Source: Atkinsonella hypoxylon (lineage: Eukaryota; Ascomycota; Sordariomycetes; Hypocreales; Clavicipitaceae). Taken from it: 64,000 nt of DNA. The stretch is from NCBI GenBank assembly GCA_000729835.1, contig JFHB01000150.1:1-64000 (forward strand), in the 5' to 3' direction. The notes under the pieces were generated by a model. The model was not told where the DNA came from. It was given only the letters and a program-made list of their open reading frames with translations, and made no database searches. Within the stretch, counting starts at the first letter, position 1. Each line of letters starts with the position of its first letter. Shown here piece by piece: positions 31,901 through 44,558 of this stretch. The translations under genes were made by a program, and so were the position numbers.

Positions 31901-34900
31901 CACACACACATGTACAGCAAACCTGCCCGCTAATCGGGAGAACGCACCGACACCCCCCTATGTGCATGTCGTCGAAACGAGGCTTGCCGTCAATACATCG
32001 CTGGACCCATTGATGAATGGTTCAGACGACCAACACGGCTTTGCCTGATTCAAGCCTGCCCTGCTCCGTTCTCGGACCTGGACGTGGAGGGTAGATATGA
32101 TCATGAACAGCTCGTACTCTTCACAATGGTTTGAACCAGATGCGGCGAAGCAAACTGGTCGGACGAGTCGGACGAGTCGACGCTCCAGACGGGGCAAATG
32201 TCCGGTGTCTGCTGCCGAAAAACCTGGTCTCTAACCCCCCCTACTTATTATACATATATATTATACATATATATTATCATATAGTAAGTACGAAGACACC
32301 CAGGTAAAGGGGAGGGAAAAAAGTGGCCAGTCCAAGCACCTATGTTGAGTAACACCCGGCCACTTTTACTACTCTCCTTTGGCGGTGGATATATCTGAAC
32401 TGCCAGCCGCTCCTGACAAGCTGCGCAGATTTCCCATTTCGAGCCCGGTCCACTGGAACGGGAAACTCGTTGAAGAAGACTTGGGGATGACTTCCGCGGA
32501 ACGCTGCAAAGACCTTTAAGGCTTGCTAGCTTAGCTGTTGCTAGGCGCCGCTGAAGTTGGCGGGGCGGCAGCCTGGTCATTCATGATCGGGACCAGGGCA
32601 GCTTGAGCCAATCATCGGAGAGTGGCAATCGAGATGGCACTGAAACGGAAAGCTTAACGAGAAAAACGTTGATTTCCCTGAGCGGACCTGCGAGAGAATG
32701 GGTAGTAGTCCGATAGCACCGTGCAAACCACCGCCCTTGTTCACGCCTGAACGCTGAACCAGATTGCTTTGGCACGAGAGATAAAGATGTTATGTTATAC
32801 ATACGTTGCGATATTGTTTCATACACAGATGCAGGTCGTTCTGTAACTACATTTGTAATATTTCTTCGCTCCGGGGCGGCCGGTCAAGCCGCTTGATTGA
32901 CTTCGACTGAAACTCCCATTTGCTGACAAGTGCGGCACGCGGGGCACACCCATGTCGGAAACCAAGGGCTTGGACCTCTTCCGACGTCATATGTACGCCC
33001 TGCCGCCACAGAGAATTATGCCCATCCCTTCCTTGCTTAGCGTAGCGGCAAGGCGTGGTCTGTGGTCTGATTGCCGGTACTTCTAACCGTAGCCTAGTCT
33101 CGATATAAATTTAAAGCACCACACTATTCCGTAGAACCATCGTTGTCCTGATTGGCCATCAGTATCGGCAGAGGAGAGCCCACTGAGCTGATGTGTTGAC
33201 TCTTGTCATCGCCAGGATGCCTCTCCACAATATCGCTCTCGTACTCCGTACTTTCAAGCGAAATGCACGTAATTGTGGGAGCTAAGTTGTCGCTTGCTTC
33301 TCCGTGAATTCGACTTGGGGCCGATCAAGTGGGCGCTTCGACGTTGCCCCACCAGTCTTGGTTTGTTGGCGAGTGATTAATTGACCTGACCCACCATTCA
33401 ACGTCAACTGGCGCTATCCTTAGAATGGGCGCCTCCAAAATGAGGAGACTCGCCTCGACAACAAGAGCTCGTAGTTTGCTGAAGACCACTTAACAGGAAG
33501 GTTCCCGGAGAATGAATGACCTTCTTCTGCCAGCTTCTTCTTCGCCTTCGTCTTCTTCTTGGGGATGAGGTCCTCACATTCCCGCCCGCTGTTTCATAAT
33601 GTCGCAGCAATCAGATGCCCTTTTACGTCTCCGCCACTCATGGCTTGTTGTGCTGCGCGGCTCTGCCAATTCTGAGACAAAGTCGGCACAACGCAGGGTG
33701 TCGTTCGACTCCAGCATGGATGAGATAAGGTAGTGGAGTCTACCGGAACGAATCTTGTGACTCATTCAATGGCACTGCTCTTGAGAAAATGGAGAAATGG
33801 AAATGAAATATCCAAAATTAACAACTGAACCATGTCAGGCGCATAATCTAGTCTATCTGATTGATTTACATGTTCACTTCTCCATGTTTTGGTATATCTC
33901 CCATGCCGCGCGATTGTCCTGATCCGTGCCTGCCGAGCCGACAAGAAGTCAACGACGTCACGACGCTTGCAGAGTGGATTCCTGGTTAGCCTGAAAGAGC
34001 AAGACTGGATTATTAAATACTAGGCACCCAAGCATCGTTCTGCGACAGCATCGTGAGCTCGTGGTCAACGACAAGGCCGAATGGTTTAATGTTGCAAGGA
34101 CATGGGCCAATGCGTGACATATGCTTGCTGGGACTCAATCGCCCGGGCTTTTCAGCTCCAGCTTGATTGTGCCAGAGCGTCAAATGAGATCGTGCGGTCC
34201 TCCTGGCGGCTCTTGTTCCGGAGACCAGTTGCGATTGCCTTCACTCGCGAAAAGTATCATCTTCGGTGAATTTTTTTTTTTTTTTGAATTTTTTTTCATC
34301 AAGCTCTTTCGAGTTTAGGGCGAAAAGGTTTACGAAATGCATTTCGCATCGCAATTACGGAATAGGCAGGACCGAACAGGTTAGAAGAAAGACGCCGATA
34401 TCCACTTCACCCTCCCTTGACCGGTCGGCGTGGGCGACTCGCAAGCATCAGCATGGCTCCCCATCTACCATGCGTGGCGTCGCGCCAGCAACCTTTTTTT
34501 GCCCTTCCCATCTCGCTTTTCTTATCTGTGGCTTGCCAAAGCTTCCTGCCGATGGGTCAATGATTCGGCTAGTGCGGAGGCTCTCATCCGTGAGAGAAGT
34601 CAGCAAGATTTGCCTCAAGAACTGCAAATCGCGATTGAAATTGCAGATCTATACGTACTAGTAGCTACATAATCAAGTGAGTCATAGAAGACTCTTCCTT
34701 GGTCTCAACAAATTGGAGGTTATCCGTCATCCACAAATAATCTAGAGAGCGGTCATGTCTGGAGAGCCTGAGCTTCTCCATTGAACAAGGGAAACTCAAA
34801 GCAGATGGGGAATGCAAAAATGTTCATGCGATCGTATATGTATACATATGTAGTGCCTGCAGCTCCCATCTGACTGGGTTGGTTGCGCCGCGTCAAAACG

Positions 34901-37900
34901 GTGAGCGATGGTGTGTGGTTGCGTGGATGCGAGTCGTTGAAGGGGTGTTGCAATATTTGGCCAAGATTGGTCAACTGGCTTGGCTGGAGCTAATAGCAGG
35001 AGTAAGGAGTCTTCTCGTGCATCGGAGAACGCCACCACCAGGCAGCGTACAGAATCGCCAGCCGCCAGGGCCGTTGGTGTCGGTGTTGAGACGGCGTCTT
35101 CATCCATCAGGTGTTTCCCACAGCATGCAGCAGGCGAAACGTCTAGGTCAGGCAACCAGGTGGGTAATGAGGCTCGAGAGCTGCCCCTATTGAACAGATT
35201 GATTTCAGCCCGTCCTGTCCAATATGATTCTTATTTCGGCATTCCGAGCGCATTCATACCGATTTTCTTCCGTTGGTGGATTAGATAATGTGAACAATCT
35301 TGACAACAAGCAGGCAGGGCACGGGATGATCTGGTTTTGGTGGCAACTTGACCGAGCCGAAGTAACATTATGAATTGCTTGACGTATTATGTATGGCATG
35401 GGCCATGGACTGCTTGCCCCTGCAACCGTGTATGGGACGGGACGTTGACATCAGTTACAAGGTATCTTTCCTATTAAGACGGGGACTAACTATCGAGCAA
35501 GGCTAATCAACAACTTCGTGAGTTGCCGCGCTGCTTCGCGGCAATTGCAATCGTCCATGAGGACCGTCTTAGCGGTGAGAGAACCAAACCGGCGCGGGTT
35601 AGACTGATCGAGCCGAGGGCGATCTTAGCACCTCCTCAGTATGTGTAACGCGTTCGATGTTTCTTGGGTGATTATGGCCGAGACCGCATTCATGGTGCAC
35701 AGCCACGTCCGGGAGAGGACACAGCAGTACAGTAATCTGTCGCTTTCACAGAATGTTATGCCCCAAGTTGACTTGTCCATCTAGTTTTTGATGAGGTCAG
35801 GACTCGACATGTATTATTATTAGCAGGGCAAGCGATATTAAACTTGATACAGCAGCAGAAAGGCCTTTGTTTGACGGGAAAACCCCCCGACGAGCCCCGC
35901 TCTGCGATGGATGATACTTTTTGATTTTCTCCACTGGGAGCAGGCACTAGAGCAAGCGCAAGCGCAAGAGCAAGAGCAAGGGGCAAGAGCAAGGGGCAAG
36001 AGCAGGGCGGGCAAGAAGCCGGGCAAGAGCTACCATCGTATCCGTATATCCATATATTCCTCAAGAACAGCTGGAACGCGGCATCTCCTTGCATCACCGA
36101 CTACCTGACCACTCCGTGCACTTTATAGTACGCATGGAGAGTGAGATATCATGCCTGCTGTCGTGTCTGCACCGCATCATTTAGCTCTTGCTCGTGTGAC
36201 GCAGCTGCGCACCGGGGTGGTGGCAGGCTCCTCCTGCTCCACGTGATGCATCCAGTTGGCTGATTCTGATGCTCAGCATCGCAACTATCTACCTAGTACA
36301 GTGGGTGTATGTACTCTGTAGCATCAGATGTTTGCGCCACGCGGCAGAGGAAGCTGTGAGGGTTACGGCTTGCAGAAAGCGCCGATGTTGAGGTGCACAT
36401 ACAGTGCCTAGAGTGCCTAGAGTGCCTAGAGATCTGAACAAGAAGACGCTAGAACCTCATCACCGACTGTCCCGTCTGCTCTGAAGGTGCGTCCGAGTCC
36501 CTAAGCTTTGTGAAAAATACGGCCGGCCATACTCTGTACCGAGTGCATATGCCCCAGCGAGTGCGACTGACTGTTCGACCGTCTTTCGTCTGTTTATCAT
36601 TCGAGGTGGGAGTGCCTCAAAACGCTGGCTAGAGAGCGCAGTGCACCCAACGACGCGTATCATCTGCTGTATGAATGGTCTTATTGTGTTCCGTACAGTA
36701 TTCCTATTACATGCCGTCTGAGAAGACCGTGGACGGGGTGCAACGTCTAAAGCGGAATCTGCTCGAATCGCCGGCCATAGGAGTTGGCTACAGCAGGAGC
36801 CTCCCGTCCCATCGCAGCCATCATAGCCATCCCCAACCACTGAACAATTTTTTCCCATCTCCACTCTGGTTTCCACTTCCGCGCCCATTTCCATGTCAAT
36901 CCGCACCCCCCCCCCTTCCCCCTCCGAAAATCGCCCGTTCTCACCCCTGGTCGTTGTCTTTGGCTGCGCCAAGGCACGAGCCTGGCTTGTCCGACTCACT
37001 ACCCCGTTCAAAGAAAAGATAGGAATTTCTCGAGTGTGCTAGTGCGCCGGGCCAGCCTGGGGTGGTTTAAAGTGCAAAACCATCCGCCTCCCCACTACTT
37101 GTATCGCAGCTTGCTGTGTGTCCTGCTTCAAACTCGCTTTTCTTGGTAAAAGCCTATCTCCCCTTGTGCTTCTTCGCCCCTCGAGGCCCACGGCCCTGTG
37201 TTCAATCACAGCATCGAGTTGGTTGTTTGAAAAAAGTGTTGGAGCAAAGTGGTCGACTCCTTTCTTTCGACCGCAACCGGCTGGTTTCACGACGAGACAC
37301 AACCCAACGTCGCTCCCACGTTTCCACGATTTCAACTTCGCACATCATCATCCAGCGGATATATCTGCTAATATTTGGCTGGTGGGCTTGATTGACGGTC
37401 ATTGGCACAGTTCGACGACATTGTCGTCGTCTGTTTGTTGTATCGCTGTCGTCATTTATTGGACGCTTCGGTCCTGCCGACTGGTGCTTGTTCTTGCCTG
37501 AACTTGACGTTTGTTTCGACAGTCTCTGCTCGGTTGCTGGAATATTGCTCGAGCATACTGCAATACGTTTAACTTCGATTCTGTTTATACTTTTGCGTTT
37601 GAAGCATTCGAGTAAGTTTATCTTTACTTCGAGCAACGTCCTTGGCCACTACCGTACCGTCATTTGGCTCGGTGGCTCCCTGTTGCTGACATTGTGAGTC
37701 AATAGTATCTATTTGCCTTTTAACTTTCCTCTCGAAGCGAAGCTTTGTGTTTTCGCTCCAAGTCCGCGCTCTATTCTTCGTACACATGTATTAAATTGCT
37801 ATTTTTACGATCGGACCTGCCAGCACCAGAGCGCTCCTGGATTGCCGCAATACTCTCTACCCATCTATCTGTACCTAATTTACAAGACACAATACTTTTG

Positions 37901-37912
37901 TCCACCATAGGG
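28949..37912. other. Gene-poor stretch of about 9 kb
   Basis: No reading frame here shows a domain, and none could be extended through plausible introns. It contains scattered homopolymers (30824-30843, 34268-34283) and an ATATATTATACAT repeat (32253-32277). There is a CAAGCGCAAGAGCAAG-type repeat (35948-36003) and three tandem AGTGCCTAG units (36411-36433). From about 36500 the sequence becomes pyrimidine-rich and the last kilobase probably contains the promoter and a long 5' leader of the gene at 37913. A non-coding RNA or spliced small gene could be missed. Confidence 0.45.
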
Positions 37913-40308
37913 ATGCCTTATACGCCGCCTTCACTTCGGTCTCCCGCTTCTTCGACGTCCAACTCACCGGCTGTGAGTCGTCGCTCGTCTTTTCAGTCTG
38001 GCACCAGACCAAATCTTCCCCGATCCGCATCCTACCTCAGCAAGCACCGCCGCACGCCTTCAGTCAACGGCATCTCTGGCCATCCTTCGCCTACTCCCGT
38101 TATCGATGGAGCCGCAGAAATGAAGACGGGGACGCTGAAGATCTTGGGCGGTAGCATCCGACAATCGCCGCCACCTCGAATAGATGATACTCAATTGATT
38201 CCTAAAGGCGCAGTGATTTCTCCTCCAGAATCCGCCACCTCAGGAAGCGATGACGATGAATCGCCGGAGACGAAGAGTCGTCGTGAAGGAGTTCTCAAGG
38301 ACCTCAGAGACGCAGTCAGTCAGATATCCAAATCGACCACTCCTCCACCACAACACACACAACCCGAGGTGGTGATTCCTCCATCACTACATGTGAGCTA
38401 CAGCACCAGTGCTCTGAGCGACATGCCTTTAGGTGGACGTGGCCGAAAAAATGGACACGTTCGCTCCTTCACCGAGCCTGACGCTTCAATACTCAAGAAA
38501 CCAGATAGTTCGTTTACAGCATCTGAGGACGAGACCGATGAGGATTTGAAATACAAACCGCAGATGGTCCGCAAGAAGTCTGGTGAACTGGTTCGCCCTG
38601 CTCTCCGCGGTCATCGTCGCCCATCCAGCATGCCAGGCACACCGGTGTTTTCCAAGGCCGTTCATTTCGACTCTCATCTGGAGCATGTTCGGCACTTCCT
38701 GCAAGTTGATCGGCCTCTGGCTGTCAGCGCCGGATCTTCTCCTACCGAAAACTACGAGAGCGATTCAGAATACCCCTTCCCGAGAGGCGGTCATGTTAAC
38801 AAAGCCCCGCCTTTTGAGTGGCAGCTCTCGACTCTAAATTTTCCACAGGATTCTCCGATTCGAAGAACTATGCCTGTGAGGCTTGAGAAGGTTTGGCTGT
38901 CCAGTGACCAGAAGTCGCTTCTAGGCTCAGTCGCTGTAGCCAATCTCGCTTTCAGCAAAACAGTGGTCTGTCGATTCACACTGGACTACTGGAAAACTGT
39001 GTCCGAGGTCAATGCTGAATACAGCCATGAGATTCGCCCACACGAGAAGCTACAGGGATATGACCGTTTCACCTTCACCATCAAGCTATCAGATACGGCT
39101 GATCTCGAGTCCAAGACTTTATTTTTCTGCGTTCGATACATCGTCAACGGCCAGGAGTATTGGGATAACAACGATTCTTCCAATTTTCAGGTCGACTTTA
39201 AGAAGAAGCACCTACCACAGAATGGCAAGAACAACTTCCAAGGGGCCGCATCTAAATCGCTGGGCGGTCTCCCCCGCAGCAACCGCAGACAAAACGGCGG
39301 GAGCGCCCTTCGTCCTATATCGATGCCGGCCTCATTATATGCTTTCGACAACGACACTAGTGTCTTCAAGTTTGACCAGCCAATTCATGAGTACCTCGGG
39401 GAGTCGGATGTCGCCGGTGGTCTTCGCTTCAAGTCCAAGTCGTCTTCAAGTTTAGCGAGTGACAATATCGCCACTGATCTGGTGTCGCCTAGCGGAGTTA
39501 TATTTTCCAATCGATACGACTTTTCTGCGTCTTTGGATGCTGCTGTGAAGGCGGCCAAAGACATCACGCCTGGTCAAATCAAGGATAAAGAGAAGGACAC
39601 TCTTTACATGAAGAAAAATATTCGAGACTCTGCGCCATTTGTGCCGGCCCCTTTCCCTGGAAGCTCACAACCCGGAATGCCATGTCCCGCATCCAGCCTG
39701 CCCAGCGCCTCATATGAGGAACTTGTCAACAAGTATTGCTTCGTAGGTTCCCCCGATTCTCATTTCAACCACTCTTCGGAACCTCCCACTACGGCCTAGC
39801 CACCAATTGGCTTTCGCAAAACATGTTCCTTGCTTGGTACCAGCTTGCCGAAACGGTTTTTCTTTTCTTTCTTTCCTATACTAACTGATGTCGATGTGTT
39901 TAGTTTGGCTCGTCTACAAAACAATCAAACACTGCTGTCAAGAACGGAAGTATTAAAGCTCGAACGCCCGATGGGCAAAGGGGAATGGGTTACGGGCAAG
40001 GCCTTCAAAATCACTCTACACCTTCAGAGAGCCCAGTATCGTATCATCAGATCGGTGCTGCTGCACACCATAGCGTGTACTATACCCCCATGAATCCCTA
40101 TTTCCCAGCAATGAGCTCGTCTCCAAACACAACTTACTCGACTGCATCACCAGCACTGCAGGATTCCATGGCAGGACTGCCATCTAGCAAAGGTCGCACG
40201 ACGCCGCCCATCCTGGCATCCGGTTCTGGAACACCTGGTGGTGACGTGGTGACGGATCGCTTCCCCTGGACTGCTGATGCGCAGACCGCTACCGCCATCC
40301 AAGGTTGA
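37913..40308 (+). CDS. Glycogen-targeting regulatory subunit of protein phosphatase 1 (CBM21)
   Basis: Brings PP1 to glycogen, activating glycogen synthase, as yeast Gac1/Pig1 do. Model: exons 37913-39742 and 39904-40308, 744 residues. The donor is GTAGGT and the acceptor follows a CTAAC branch site and GTGTTTAG. Joining gives NKYCF-FGSSTKQ in frame; reading through instead stops at 39799. Ser/Pro-rich disordered N-terminus; PP1-docking RVxF-type motif KAVHFD near 247-252; CBM21 domain about 313-430 (VRLEKVWLSSDQKSLLGSVAV, then FKYW-like RFTLDYWKTVSEV, then GYDRFTFTI and EYWDNNDSSNFQVDF). C-terminal tail is Ser/Pro/Tyr-rich. An upstream in-frame ATG at 37745 exists but leads through a non-conserved-looking stretch, so 37913 is preferred. 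Confidence 0.88.
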
Positions 40309-42647
40309 AGATTTTTTTTTTCCGAGGATTTCAGGCTCTTATAGGACACTGCCATTGAGTCCACTTGCTCGGCTGCATCAATTTGAACAGGTCGAACAGC
40401 GTCGCTTTGAACTTTTGCGTCTCGCTTTTCAAGTTCCATTGTCAATTCGAATCGATTATCCGGCGTTCTAAGGGGCAAAACTTGTCATCAAAGGACAGTT
40501 TTGAGTGGATTTTAAAAGCATTCTCATTTCGAGTTTCAATTCTAGGCATTGGGTTTTTGCATACGCTGTTGTTGATCTTGCCGGGCTGTTTCTTCTTGTC
40601 GTTGTTACGGCCTCATCTGTTACGACTTGGTGACTTAAAACTATGTACTTTTTATAATAGGTCTCTAGGTTTTTGGCTTTTGCTGGGAGGGAAGCGGGAA
40701 GAAAAGGGGCCGAAAAGAGCGGGATATTGTGCATGCTGAATCAAGCTTGGCGATCCAGGCGACATTTGTTTCTGTGTCCTTGTCCCGAGCCGAAACGACA
40801 TACATAGCAGGTTAATTGGAATCATTCGACCTTGGTTCAAACATATATATTGTGGCATAAGATTAAGACGAACAAGCCTAAGATTATAGAATGTCTAGTT
40901 AACGTTGCATGCCTGTCAATTGTCTAATATCTTCCCTCGTCGTGTGAATATATATCTTTTGCCGCTTGGAGCAGAATCCATGGTGAAGTGATGCAGACGA
41001 AGCGCCTCTTGGTATTTAAAAAGCAAGTCATGCAAGGAACACGCAGCCATACTGCAGATACGCTCATTTTCCCCGGCATTGTAACTTCGTAACCCAGTCT
41101 AGTCACAGAAGTGGTTGTTTGATAGTTAGCGTGCAGCAGCCTCAACGCTACGGCCAGAAGCAAGACGGGCTGAAACAGCGGTGACTGCTCCAAGGCGACT
41201 TCCTTGGCATGTCAGATGGGCTAGGGTGGTATGTTATGTGGTATGATGCATTAGGTGGGTGGGTGGGTGTGATTGAGCTGGAGGTTGGTTTGGTGGCGGT
41301 GTACGTTGGTAACCTGTACGGAGTCCGTCATGCGTGCTACCATCTTGGAGACCATTGCCTTTGGTGTTGATCCTGTTACGGCGGGATGTGTATTGTCGAC
41401 AGGCTCATGCGATCTAGGAAACCTGGCTGAGAGTACGAGAAGTAGGGACAAAGGAGACGAGTAATGAATTAATTGATGATGCAAGACGAGTTGGGTTCGC
41501 CTTGGGCACGCCCTTTATCAGAATGCAAGGAATTGAGACAGGAAATCAGAATATTGAAGGGTCAAGATTCTTTCCGATATCTACCACGTTGGATTCTCAT
41601 GTCTTGCGCAGGGGGGTGCTACGCTACTAGCATGATCTCATGAAAATGCCATATCGCTTCTACATAGGACCGGCCTGTTCCTTGAGTGACTTTGTCCTCG
41701 TACCATACCAGCCTTGTGGAATGGCTGATGACAGTCTCCAAGGGCAATTTCCCACTTGGACGGACCCTGATAGATTCGCGACATCTGCGGTGACGGATAA
41801 TGCGGAGGAAGTCTGCGTTCTGCGGATCTCGTAGGGTGGGAGGAGGGAGACCTTCAGGCCAATGCCGCTGTGTATCTTCCGTAGGGGTCCTGAATGCATC
41901 TTGTGGCTTGTGCTAGGGACAGAGCTGGGCTACAGACCCGGTTGATCGGAGGGGATTGAAAGCATGATGCCGGTGGTAGTTTTGAGGCATCTGTGATGAT
42001 GGTTGTGACATCTGAGCGACGCCTGCGCGGCGTTTCCCATGGTTCGTTCCAACGACGAGGATCTCACTATGATGGTATAATCGCCATCTTCTTCATCTGG
42101 AGCGACTCTAGTATGACCGAACTTTTGAGCATGGCAAAGGTCAAATACGAGTGACGTCGAAAGGGGGACCGTTGTTTGACGACTGTTTCGTGAGGACAAA
42201 GGGGACCCGTTCAGCTCAGTCTTGGCTCATTTCGCTACGGGCCTTCACAACAAGACGAATGAATAATGAGCCGCCTCGAGTCTTACGTCTGTAGTCGGAA
42301 AGAACTTTTTTCTTTCCTGTCTTTTCCGATATTTCGCAGTGATGCTTTCGTTTTCCAATTTGCCTCACGAGCTTATGGTGGGATTATCGCCCGAAGGGAA
42401 TGCCCAAGATGGAATCACACCAACGTGGGTAGCTGCTCAGACTTGAAGACGCTCTGCTCTTTCCTCCTGCTGATAGACTGGGCGACACACTCAATTGGGG
42501 TTAGCTGCGGCAATGGACTGGTAAACTTCGGGCATGGTGCTACAAATGTAGACTTGAACCATACTTTAGACAAGATACCATTGCTTATAGGGTTTACAGA
42601 ACTATGTGCGCTATGTGCGATGGTGCTAAATGTGTCCAACAAGGCAT
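40309..42647. other. Intergenic region between convergent genes
   Basis: 3' flanks of the PP1 subunit (plus) and the permease (minus). No gene supported. A short GGTGGGTGGGTGGGTG run lies near 41254-41270. Confidence 0.5.
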
Positions 42648-44558
42648 CTATCCAAAGAGTAAATCCAGCACTTTCTCGAACCGGTTCCTAGCAGAGTCAG
42701 CATGCCGTGTTGAGGAAAACAGATACAGAAAGGAAGCTTACTTTGCTGGCTGAGGAATGTAGTTGCGTTCATATTCCTCAATCACATCGAGGTCCTTGTG
42801 TAGATCAACCTCCTCAGGCTTGTGAATCTTGGTCTTATGTACAACTTTGTACCCTACATACAATATTGGGAATACCGCTATCATGGTATATCTGCTGCCG
42901 GTTAGCGCAAATAGCCGTCAACATTTAGGGGCGACTGACTCACGAGAACAAGAAATCGGCGACGCTCCAATGCCCGGGAAGAAAGACTGCATATCCACCA
43001 ACGAATGCCATTAGGAAAGTGGCAACAAGTGCATAATAGGCAGAGAACGGCATGAGCCAAGCCTTGTATGGGAGAGAGTCTCTGCTAATGCCTTGTGACT
43101 TGAGGGCACGATAGAAGCACAGGTACGACGTGCAGATGCAGGAAAAGTTGAGAAGCTGTGAGGCTGTCACGAGGGACACCAGCCAATCCAGAACAACGGA
43201 CGCATTTTGTGATAGCTGGAGAAAGGCCAGCAGGGAGAACATGAGTACAAAGCCAACGCAGTAAAACGGTACACCATTCTTCGTACACATGGTCAAGAAC
43301 TTGGGCGCTTTGCCCTCGAGAGCCAAACCATACAAAGAGCGCGATGCGCAGTAAACGTAGGAGTTTCCGGCCGAAAAGGCCGCAGTCAAAACCATGGCAT
43401 TGACAACGTGTGGCAGCACACTGATGCCCAGCCTGTTCATCGCAATAACGTAGGGAGAGCCGGCGGCACCCGGGGCTGAGTCTCTGAAGGCCGCCTTCAA
43501 CTCCTTGTCGTTATAGGGAACTAAGATGCCTACACACAAAGTGCCGAGAACGAAGAAGGCGGTCAAACGATAGAATACGGCGTTGTATGCGCGCGGCATG
43601 ACTTGGCGGGGATTCTCAGCCTCCCCAGCTGTCATGGAAACGTAGTCAGGTCCTGCAATCGTGAAAGCAGCTTGTATGAGGCTCTGCAAGAAGCCGAGCC
43701 ATTGGCCAAGAGATCCTTCGTAGTAGAGAGGAGCAAATGCGCCAGGGTCTCTCCAGTATCGAAAACCAAAACTGTCGCCCTTGGGATTCCCGCCGATCAT
43801 AACTATGAAGGTGAAGATGATCAAGGCTATGATGAGGAGCACCTTACCAATAGCAGCCCAGAACTCAGTCTCGCCATACCATTTCACAGTCATTAGGTTG
43901 ATGAGGGCATACGAGATGATGACAATCACGACCACTGCGACGGTTGGGATGGCGCCAGTCCAGAAATGTAGAATGAAGTTGCATGCGACAACCTCAAACG
44001 GCACGAGGACAGCCTCGAATAAGAAGAAATTCCAACCCGCGGCGAATCCAAATGCTTCATCAACATAGCGACCGGCGAAGCGAATGAAGGGCGACGAGAT
44101 GGGCAAGTAAGTTACCATTTCAGCCATGCACATGGTAATGGCAAGAATGAAGGTGCACCAGAAACTGAAGGCTATGAACAAGCTGCCAGGACCACCGTTC
44201 AAGAGACCTTTTCCAATTTGGACCTGTAAGGGGGCGCGACATAGCCATAAGCACTTAACGAACACACAAACAAAAAGAGAGGGAGGGGAATTGGGAAACT
44301 GGTCTAGATCTTACGCACATAAAGAGCAGTACCAATTGTGCCACCGATACCGATGAGCTGGATGTGCCGCGATTTGAGCTTGCGATGTGTAGCGTCAGAG
44401 CTTGGGCCGCTGGTCAGAGTTGGAGATAGCTGAGAAGCAAGAGCAAGAGCCGGGTCACGATTTGGCCCATCCTTATTCTCACTGCCTATAAACATGTCCT
44501 TTTCTTGGTGGCAGGAGTAGGACGAAAGATTGGATCTGTCGATGCCGGTTGAAGCCAT
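42648..44558 (-). CDS. Fungal amino-acid permease (YAT/AAP family)
   Basis: Proton-coupled amino-acid uptake permease. Preferred model on the minus strand: exons 44558-44319, 44223-42944, 42891-42742 and 42687-42648, 569 residues. Donors are GTGCGT, GTGAGT and GTAAGC. The N-terminus is Ser-rich and hydrophilic (1-60); HRKLKSRHIQLIGIGGTIGTALYVQIGKGLLNGGPGSLFIAF (about 60-100) is the family signature at helix 1. Further marks are ITMCMAEMVTYLP, a FAGRYVDEAFGFAAGWNFF block and the TAGEAENPRQVMPRAYNAVFYR loop. The C-tail is EEYERNYIPQPAKNRFEKVLDLLFG. Without the last intron the frame would end after PQPAK at 42738. Substrate not determinable. Transcribed convergently with the PP1 subunit. Confidence 0.9.

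Noticed and set aside
37745..37912. Upstream in-frame ATG for the PP1 subunit
   Set aside because: The added 56 residues look like untranslated leader and the sequence from 37913 matches how such proteins normally start.
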